Below, piece by piece: positions 7,316-12,485 of a stretch of DNA of 12,485 nt. The translations under genes were made by a program, and so were the position numbers. The stretch lies in contig JAEZEJ010000042.1 in the NCBI GenBank assembly GCA_023417775.1, forward strand, positions 1 to 12,485, written 5' to 3'. The notes beneath the pieces are model-generated. The model saw nothing but the letters and a program-made list of their open reading frames with translations. It was not told the DNA's origin and did not search any database. Source of the stretch: Actinomycetes bacterium (GTDB lineage: Bacteria; Actinomycetota; Actinomycetes; Propionibacteriales; Nocardioidaceae). Within the stretch, counting starts at the first letter, position 1; each line of letters starts with the position of its first letter.

Positions 7316-7374
7316 CTGAGCGGTAGGTGACGCACCTCTCGAGGCGGCCGAGAGGTGCGTCGGTCACCGCTCAG
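7316..7374 (-). terminator. Very long hairpin terminator after the NmrA-like gene
   Basis: The 26-base arms at 7316-7341 and 7349-7374 match at 22 positions. The four mismatches are grouped as one internal loop, and the terminal loop is 7 bases. It starts 15 bases past the stop of the NmrA-like gene, so it is well placed as that gene's terminator and as insulation for the carbamate kinase promoter region. There is no clear U-tract. The intergenic stretch 7168-7389 holds this element, the extra repeat copy and the palindrome, and no gene. Confidence 0.75.
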
Positions 7375-7389
7375 CCGAGCGGCCGCGGC

Positions 7390-8187
7390 TCAGAGCAGGG
7401 CGTGGCGCAGGAGGGTGTCGAGATCCCGCGCGGGACGGCCGAGAACGGCCGGGACCGTGGCGGAGCCGCAGGGCAGCCCGTGGTCCTCGTAGTAGCTGAA
7501 CATCGCGTGCAGCCAGTCGCGCTCACGCGGGTCCAGGGAGGCCCCGGGGCCGGCGGCCCACTCGTCCGGCGAGGTCACGGTGAGCTCGACCTCGGCATCG
7601 AGCACGCGCCGCGCGGCGGACGCCACGTCGCGCACCGTCACCAGGCTCCGGCCGCCGACCTCATAGGTCGCCCCGATGTGGGACGGGTCGAGCAGCACCC
7701 GGGCCGCCACCGCTCCCAGGTCCTCGAGCCCGACGAGACCGAAGGGGCGGTCCGCGTCATAGGGCACTTCCAGCCGAGGCGATGCCGCCCGCAGACCGGG
7801 CAGGAAGTTGTCGACATAGGCGCAGGGCTGGAGGATCGTCCAGTCCAGGCCGCTGCGCCGGACGAGATCCTCGCTCGCGGCCTTCGCCAGGTGGTGCGGC
7901 ATCGAGGGCACATAGGGCGCGCACACCGAGTGGTAGCCGATCCGGCCGACTCCCGCCTCACGCATGGCCGCGAGGACCGTGGTGACGAAGGCGGGCTCGT
8001 CCGGATGCAGATTGGGAGCGATGAGATAGACCGCATCGCAGCCGCGCAGGGTGGCCGCGAGGTCCGCGAGTTCAGCCCGACCCACCGGCACGGTGTCCGC
8101 GCCCGCGGCCTCCACCGCCGAGGCGACCGCACGGCCGGTCTTGCCCCGGCCGCCCACGATCGCGATCCGCTGATCGTTTCCCATCAT
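7390..8187 (-). CDS. NmrA-like NAD(P)-binding protein (atypical short-chain dehydrogenase)
   Basis: A 265-residue atypical short-chain dehydrogenase of the NmrA/NAD(P)H-binding type. The nucleotide-binding loop is IAIVGGRGKTGRAV (8-21), followed by CDAVYLIAPN and VGRIGYHSVCAPY, with LDWTILQPCAYVDNFLP and a GATYEVGG segment typical of this family. The catalytic Tyr-X-X-X-Lys of classical members is not clear, so it may be a redox sensor or a reductase of unknown substrate. It stands alone between two hairpins and lacks an obvious promoter of its own, so it may be reached by read-through from hyuAB. Two adjacent ATGs (8187 and 8184) follow GAGGGAAGGGACG; either could be the start. Its link to ring catabolism is unproven. 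Confidence 0.85.
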   Translation of the reverse strand: MMGNDQRIAIVGGRGKTGRAVASAVEAAGADTVPVGRAELADLAATLRGCDAVYLIAPNLHPDEPAFVTTVLAAMREAGVGRIGYHSVCAPYVPSMPHHLAKAASEDLVRRSGLDWTILQPCAYVDNFLPGLRAASPRLEVPYDADRPFGLVGLEDLGAVAARVLLDPSHIGATYEVGGRSLVTVRDVASAARRVLDAEVELTVTSPDEWAAGPGASLDPRERDWLHAMFSYYEDHGLPCGSATVPAVLGRPARDLDTLLRHALL

Positions 8188-8211
8188 CGTCCCTTCCCTC
8201 TCACGTCAAGA

Positions 8212-8283
8212 ACCCGTCGAGTGTCGGGGCACCTCCCTGGGACGAGCGGCGTCCAGGGAGGTGCCCCCACACACTCAACGGGT
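8212..8283 (-). terminator. Long hairpin terminator after hyuB
   Basis: A two-part stem. The perfect 15-base inner stem pairs 8226-8240 (ggggcacctccctgg) with 8253-8267. A 13-base outer stem pairs 8212-8224 with 8271-8283, with one mismatch that becomes G-U in minus-strand RNA. A small asymmetric internal loop separates them. It begins 8 bases after the hyuB stop and ends 24 bases before the next gene, leaving little room for a promoter. It is the expected terminator of hyuAB. Confidence 0.82.
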
Positions 8284-8291
8284 GGGTCGGC

Positions 8292-10247
8292 TCAGATCCA
8301 GTCGACGTCGGCGACGGTCGCGCCACCGCTCAGACGGGCGTAGCCGGGGCCGCGGTCGAAGAAGGGCTCCTCGCCACGGGCGTCGCGACGGCTCTGCCGC
8401 TCGGACTTGGTCGCCTGCACGTCGACCGCGAGGTCGTCATTCTCCACCGCACCGGTCAGCACGACACCGTAGTCCTCGAGCGCCGAACGCTCCGAGACCT
8501 TGTTCCAGCGCACGTCGCGGGCGACCATCTCCGGGTCCCGGTCGAGGGGATCGCCCCAGCCGCCACCGCCGGTGGTCTGGATGCAGATCGTCTCGCCGGC
8601 CTTGATCGGCTCGGCATCGGCCAGCGCGTCGATCTCCCGCTCCTCGGGGGTGCCGGGGTTGACGACGACGCGGAACGGAGAGCCCGCCTTGCCGCCCTTC
8701 ACGCCCCAGCAGGCGAGGATCGAGCGATCGGCGATCGACATGAAGTTCGCGTCCTTGAGCATCCGGATGCGCTTCTCATAGCCGAGCCCGCCGCGGAACT
8801 CGCCGGCGCCACCGGAGTCCTCCGCCAGGCCGAGGCCCTCGACGATGAACGGGAAGCGCGACTCGGTGAACTCGGTCGGCAGGTTCCGCGAGTCCGGCAC
8901 GACGTGGATGGTGTCCTCGCCGTCGGCATAGTAGCGGCCTCCGGCGCCGCCGCCGAGCACCTCGCGCATGAGGTACGAGCGGCCCTCCATGTCCTCGCCG
9001 TAGACGCCGGTGTACCGGATCGTCTCCTGGTCGGCGGGCATGCGTCCGTCGACGGCCTTGGCGATGACGCCCGCCAGCACGCCGAGCAGACGCAGGATGA
9101 CGAAGGTGCGCGCATTGGTCGGCGCCGGGAACTCCGGCGTCAGCAGCGTGCCCTTGGGCGGGAACCGCATCTCGATGAGCGGCACGACGCCCTCGTTGAC
9201 GTCCAGCTCGGCCATGCGCTCGGGCGTGTCCGCCAGGTTGCGCAGAATCGGCGCGAGCCACTTCTTGAGGAAGACGCCGTCGGAGTAGTCACCGCAGTGG
9301 TTGATCGGGCCCTTCGCCTGCGGCGACGTGCCGGCGAAGTCGAGGATCAGACGCTCGCCCTCGGGGTCGTCGGCGGCCGTGCGCGTGAGGGTGATCCGCT
9401 GCGTGTGCAGCTTCGGGTCCTCGACGCCGTCGTGCTCGGCGTAGTCCTCCCAGACCCAGGTGCCGACGGGGATCTTCGACAGGATCTCGCGGCGGTAGGT
9501 GCGCGTCGAGTTGTCGATGATCGCATCGAAGGCGGCCTCGACCGAGTCGCGGCCGTACCGGTCGAAGAGCTCGCCCAGGCGCTGGGCGCCCATCAGGCAG
9601 GCCGAGCACTCGGCATCGAGGTCGGCGGCGAGCGCCTCGGGGGTCCGCGAGTTGCGGGTCATGATGCGCAGCGCCGAGCGCACCGGCACGCCGGCGTCCC
9701 AGAGCTTGATCGGCGGGACCGCCAGGCCCTCCTCGTACACCGAGGTGGCGTTGCTGGGCATCGAGCCGGGCACCGCGCCGCCGATGTCGTCGTGGTGGCC
9801 GAAGGCCTGCACGAAGGCGACGACCTCGGGCTTGCCGGTCTCGGGATCGGTGTGGAACACCGGGACGGTGACGCAGAGATCCGGGAGGTGGCCGATGCCG
9901 CCCTCGGACTCGTAGACGTCGTTGTGGAAGAAGACGTCCCCGGGCACCATCTCCTCGAGCGGGAAGTCCCGCGCGACGGGATGCACGAGGGCGCTATAGG
10001 AACGCCCGGTGAGCTTGCGCATCTTGCGGTCGTGGATGCCCGCGCGGAAGTCGTGCGCGTCGCGGATCATCGGCGAGCGGGAGGTGCGGCCGATGGCGGT
10101 CTCGACCTCCATCTCGACCGAGGCGAGGCTGCCCTGGACGATCTCGACGAGCACCGGGTCGGCGCTGGCGCCGGCATCGGCGGTCAGCGACTCGAACGGG
10201 AACTGCGTCGGCGCGCGGCGCGAGGTGGTCTCTGGGGTCGTGGTCAC
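8292..10247 (-). CDS. hyuB: Hydantoinase B/oxoprolinase-family protein
   Basis: A 651-residue HyuB-family subunit, the partner of HyuA in ATP-dependent hydrolysis (N-methylhydantoinase, 5-oxoprolinase, caprolactamase) or carboxylation. Family motifs are GDVFFHNDVYESEGGIGHLPDLCVTVPVF (about 103-131), QAFGHHDDIGGAVPGSM (147-163, with likely metal ligands His120, Asp123, His151/152 and Asp153/154), GGAGEFRGGLGYEKRIRML, and the C-terminal TTGGGGWGDPLDRDPEMVARDV followed by a YGVVL segment. About 55 further residues follow that usual end, with a charged stretch (KSERQSRRDARGEEPFF). The GTG start at 10247 has AAGGAG 7 bases upstream and overlaps the hyuA stop by 4 bases (GTGA). The exact substrate cannot be assigned. 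Confidence 0.92.
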   Translation of the reverse strand: MTTTPETTSRRAPTQFPFESLTADAGASADPVLVEIVQGSLASVEMEVETAIGRTSRSPMIRDAHDFRAGIHDRKMRKLTGRSYSALVHPVARDFPLEEMVPGDVFFHNDVYESEGGIGHLPDLCVTVPVFHTDPETGKPEVVAFVQAFGHHDDIGGAVPGSMPSNATSVYEEGLAVPPIKLWDAGVPVRSALRIMTRNSRTPEALAADLDAECSACLMGAQRLGELFDRYGRDSVEAAFDAIIDNSTRTYRREILSKIPVGTWVWEDYAEHDGVEDPKLHTQRITLTRTAADDPEGERLILDFAGTSPQAKGPINHCGDYSDGVFLKKWLAPILRNLADTPERMAELDVNEGVVPLIEMRFPPKGTLLTPEFPAPTNARTFVILRLLGVLAGVIAKAVDGRMPADQETIRYTGVYGEDMEGRSYLMREVLGGGAGGRYYADGEDTIHVVPDSRNLPTEFTESRFPFIVEGLGLAEDSGGAGEFRGGLGYEKRIRMLKDANFMSIADRSILACWGVKGGKAGSPFRVVVNPGTPEEREIDALADAEPIKAGETICIQTTGGGGWGDPLDRDPEMVARDVRWNKVSERSALEDYGVVLTGAVENDDLAVDVQATKSERQSRRDARGEEPFFDRGPGYARLSGGATVADVDWI

Positions 10248-12328
10248 GAGTCGGCTCCTTCACGAGTCACGATGATGTTGCGGTAGGCGTCGATGCGTGC
10301 GGAGAACCCGGGGTGCAGCGGCACGGTGGATCCGAACTCCTCGATGATCGCCGGGCCGACGAGCTGCGTGCCGGGCGTCAGATCGGGGCGCCAGTAGACG
10401 GGGGTGTCCACCGAGCCGGTCTCGGGATCGAAGCACACGGGGCGACGCGAGCTCTCGGTGAGCGCCGGATTCTCGACGACCTCTTCCGAGCGGACCTGCG
10501 GGCGCTCGATCGGGCCGATGCCCGACACCCGCAGGTTGACCCACTCGACCTGCTGATCGTCGTTGCCACGGAAGTCGTAGCCGTAGAGAGCGCGGTGCTC
10601 GTCGTGGAAGCGCTCCGCGACGGCCGCGGCGGCGGCCGCGGCGAACGGACCGTCGTCGACGGCGACCCGCACCTCGAAGGCCTGGCCGAAGTAACGCAGG
10701 TCGGCCGTGCGCTGGAACTGATGGGTCTCGACGGGGAAGCCCTCGCCGCTGAGCGCCTCGGCAGCCTGCTCGGTGAGCTTCTCGTAGAGACGGCCGGTGC
10801 CCTCGACGTCGAGCTTGTCGTGCAGGCTGACCTGCGTCTGGACGTAGTCGTTCTTGACGTCGACGGTCAGGAGGCCGAAGGCCGACAGGTTGCCGGGGTT
10901 GAGCGGCACCAGCGTCGTCTTGATGTCCAGGATGTCCATCAGGCGGCACAGCAGCAGCGAGCCGGAGCCGCCGAAGGTGGTCAGCGTGAAGTCGCGGACG
11001 TCGAGGCCGCGCTTGACGGTGACCTGGCGGAGTGCGTTGGCCTGGTTCCAGGCCGAGATCTCCAGGATGCCGGTGGCGCACTCCTCGACGGACATGCCGA
11101 GCTTGCCGGCAAGCTCCTCGAGGGCCGTGCGGGCTCCGTCGGCGTCGAGACCGATCTCGCCGCCGAGCAGATGCGCGGGGATACGGCCGAGCACGACGTG
11201 GGCGTCGGTGATGGTGACGTCCTGGCCGCCGCGGGCGTAGCAGACCGGGCCCGGATCGGCGCCGGCCGAGTGCGGGCCGACCTTGAGGGTGCCCTCATTC
11301 GACAGCCAGGCGATCGAGCCGCCGCCGGCGCCGACGGTGACGACGTCGATCATCGGGATCTTGCTCGGGAAGGCGCCGACCGAGCCCTCGGTGGTGAGGG
11401 TGGGCTCGCCGTCGATGACGACCGAGACATCGGTGGAGGTGCCGCCGCCGTCGCAGGTGAGGATGCGATCGAAGCCGGCGATCTTGCCGACCATCGCGGC
11501 GCCCAGGGCGCCGGCGGCCGGGCCGGACAGCACGGTGGTGATGGGCTGGTGCACGACCTCGCCGGCGCTGAGCACGCCGCCATTGGACTTCATGACGTAG
11601 AACGGGATGTCCTCGCCGATCTCCTCCAGGCGGCGCACGATGTTGTTGACATAGCGCGAGAGCTTGGGCTTGACGGCGGCGTCGACGAGGGTGGTCATCG
11701 AGCGCTCGTACTCGCGGTACTCGCGCAGCACCTCCGAGGAGACCGAGACGACGGCCTCGGGGTGCTCCTCGAGGATGATCTCGAGCAGCCGCTGCTCGTG
11801 CGAGGGGTTCGCATAGGCGTGCAGGAGGCAGACGCCGAGGGTGTCGATGCCCTGCTCGCGGAACCAGCGCGCCACCCGGCGGGCACCGTCCTCGTCGAGC
11901 GGGCGGATCTCATTGCCCTCGAAGTCCAGGCGCCCCTCGACGCCCTTGACGTACTCGCGCGAGACGATGCGGTCGGGCTTCACCCAGAAATAGGAGTTGC
12001 CGTAGCCGTCCGGCACGGACTGGCGGGCGATCTCCAGGACCGACTCGTAGCCGGCATTGGTGATGAAGCCGAGCTTCTCGACCTTGCCCTCGAGGAGCTG
12101 GTTCGTGGCGACGGTGGTGCCGTGGCTGATCGCGCTGAGCGCGGTGCCCTGCTCACCCATCAGATCGAGCACCTTGGACACGCCGGCCAGGAATCCCTCG
12201 GCCGGGTCGCTGGGCGTCGACGGCGTCTTCGTCGTGACCATCCGGCCGGTCGACTCGTCGAAGGCGACGACGTCGGTGAACGTGCCTCCGGTGTCGATGC
12301 CGATCCGGATGTGGCTGTCTGTGGGCAC
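10244..12328 (-). CDS. hyuA: Hydantoinase A/oxoprolinase-family ATPase subunit
   Basis: A 694-residue HyuA-family protein with an ASKHA-type ATPase core; it phosphorylates or activates the cyclic amide for cleavage with HyuB. Visible are GIDTGGTFTD (10-19), ISHGTTVATNQLLEGK (67-82), VLSGPAAGALGAAMVG (266-281), CDGGGTSTDV (292-301), TVGAGGGSIA (331-340) and VGPHSAGADPGPVCYARGG (350-368). The segment usually read as FGGAGPLHA is here FGGSGSLLL (452-460), lacking the histidine. There is an eight-alanine run near 563-570. The GTG at 12328 is chosen because AGGAGGT lies 6 bases upstream and the conserved fold begins at once. An in-frame GTG at 12358 would add ten low-complexity residues and has only a weak ribosome site. 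It is the first gene of hyuAB. Confidence 0.93.
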   Translation of the reverse strand: MPTDSHIRIGIDTGGTFTDVVAFDESTGRMVTTKTPSTPSDPAEGFLAGVSKVLDLMGEQGTALSAISHGTTVATNQLLEGKVEKLGFITNAGYESVLEIARQSVPDGYGNSYFWVKPDRIVSREYVKGVEGRLDFEGNEIRPLDEDGARRVARWFREQGIDTLGVCLLHAYANPSHEQRLLEIILEEHPEAVVSVSSEVLREYREYERSMTTLVDAAVKPKLSRYVNNIVRRLEEIGEDIPFYVMKSNGGVLSAGEVVHQPITTVLSGPAAGALGAAMVGKIAGFDRILTCDGGGTSTDVSVVIDGEPTLTTEGSVGAFPSKIPMIDVVTVGAGGGSIAWLSNEGTLKVGPHSAGADPGPVCYARGGQDVTITDAHVVLGRIPAHLLGGEIGLDADGARTALEELAGKLGMSVEECATGILEISAWNQANALRQVTVKRGLDVRDFTLTTFGGSGSLLLCRLMDILDIKTTLVPLNPGNLSAFGLLTVDVKNDYVQTQVSLHDKLDVEGTGRLYEKLTEQAAEALSGEGFPVETHQFQRTADLRYFGQAFEVRVAVDDGPFAAAAAAAVAERFHDEHRALYGYDFRGNDDQQVEWVNLRVSGIGPIERPQVRSEEVVENPALTESSRRPVCFDPETGSVDTPVYWRPDLTPGTQLVGPAIIEEFGSTVPLHPGFSARIDAYRNIIVTREGADS

Positions 12329-12334
12329 CTGCGG

Positions 12335-12341
12335 ACCTCCT
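12335..12341 (-). promoter_or_regulatory. Ribosome binding site that fixes the hyuA start
   Basis: AGGAGGT on the minus strand, 6 bases before the GTG at 12328. It is the best Shine-Dalgarno match near this gene and lies inside the longer reading frame from 12358, so it argues for the shorter protein. Confidence 0.75.
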
Positions 12342-12388
12342 GTTGTCGTTGCCGTCACATTCCATCGCGTTCGGGGTCACCGATGCCA

Positions 12389-12432
12389 TGTCAACTCATG
12401 ACGAGGAAGGGCTTGTTCCTTGTCATACTTTA
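12389..12432 (-). promoter_or_regulatory. Putative promoter region of hyuAB
   Basis: Two readings are possible. On the minus strand a perfect -35-like TTGACA sits at 12389-12394, but no TANNNT -10 box lies at normal spacing below it. Alternatively TAAAGT (12427-12432) is a good actinobacterial -10 box, which would start transcription near 12420, inside the inverted repeat at 12397-12427. The second reading gives a leader of about 90 bases. The region is less GC-rich than its surroundings. Confidence 0.4.
12397..12427. promoter_or_regulatory. Inverted-repeat operator candidate upstream of hyuA
   Basis: The arms at 12397-12408 (catgacgaggaa) and 12416-12427 (ttccttgtcata) match as inverted copies at 10 of 12 positions around a 7-base centre. 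The repeat adjoins both promoter-like boxes of hyuAB and lies just before a possible plus-strand start codon, the layout of a shared operator between divergent genes. The regulator family is unknown. Confidence 0.5.
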
Positions 12433-12440
12433 CTGACGCC

Positions 12441-12485
12441 ATGACGACGACGACCGCCGGGGGATGGATGGATCCACCCGGCGGT
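12441..12485 (+). CDS. Possible start of a divergent gene, cut by the window edge
   Basis: An open frame begins at ATG 12441 and runs 15 codons (MTTTTAGGWMDPPGG) to the edge without a stop. There is no Shine-Dalgarno sequence, but TACTTT at 12426-12431 would place a transcription start close to the ATG, as in leaderless actinobacterial genes. A regulator divergent from hyuAB would fit the shared inverted repeat. Against it, the same bases form a hairpin (12453-12485) that could instead be a terminator of an upstream minus-strand gene. No family can be recognised. Confidence 0.25.
   Translation, partial: MTTTTAGGWMDPPGG
12453..12485. repeat. Inverted repeat at the right edge
   Basis: The 9-base perfect arms accgccggg (12453-12461) and cccggcggt (12477-12485) flank an inner tggat/atcca pair. 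The arms may extend beyond the window. It may be a terminator of a minus-strand gene to the right, like the other hairpins here, or part of a plus-strand coding region. Confidence 0.5.

Noticed and set aside
8904..10286. 460-codon open frame on the plus strand
   Set aside because: It is antisense to hyuB, biased in composition and without recognisable motifs.
10618..10645. GCC/GCG-rich palindromic stretch in hyuA
   Set aside because: It encodes the alanine run; repeated GC-rich alanine codons produce such symmetry without needing another function.
10313..12436. 707-codon open frame on the plus strand
   Set aside because: It mirrors hyuA almost exactly, with an Asp/Gly/Ala/Arg/Leu-biased composition and no domain signatures. 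The hyuA reading has many conserved motifs.
1..12485. CRISPR arrays, tRNA or rRNA genes, insertion sequences
   Set aside because: No regularly spaced repeats, cloverleaf genes, transposase-like proteins or flanking terminal repeats were seen.

Overview
The window is GC-rich DNA, and every convincing gene reads on the minus strand. Codon use, the GTG starts, the short start/stop overlaps and the protein families suggest a high-GC actinobacterium (Actinomycetota, perhaps Micrococcales). The genus cannot be fixed from this sequence.

In the direction of transcription (high to low coordinates) there are four blocks. (1) hyuA-hyuB, an ATP-dependent hydantoinase/oxoprolinase-type pair, lies behind a promoter/operator-like region at the right edge. 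(2) A single NmrA-like NAD(P)-binding protein gene follows. (3) A three-gene unit comes next: carbamate kinase, a ring-opening amidohydrolase of the cyanuric acid amidohydrolase/barbiturase family, and a class III CoA-transferase. (4) Last is a four-gene molybdoenzyme maturation unit: a MobA/MocA-like nucleotidyltransferase, a MoxR/CoxD-like AAA+ ATPase, a CoxE-like VWA protein and an XdhC/CoxF-like protein. Each block ends in a long GC-rich hairpin (at 8212-8283, 7316-7374, 3821-3862 and 1-44). Genes inside blocks mostly overlap by 4 or 8 bases or lie close together.

The gene set reads as part of a catabolic locus for a cyclic amide or ureide (N-heterocycle). A molybdenum hydroxylase, not in the window but implied by its maturation factors, could oxidise a heterocycle such as a pyrimidine. 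The amidohydrolase could open the oxidised ring and HyuAB could cleave a further cyclic amide with ATP. Carbamate kinase could recover ATP from carbamoyl phosphate and the CoA-transferase could activate the resulting acid. The individual families are well known. The way they are combined, the true substrate, and the missing partners (the molybdenum enzyme, a carbamoyltransferase, a transporter and a regulator) are the open questions. No mobile elements, tRNAs, rRNAs or CRISPR arrays were seen.
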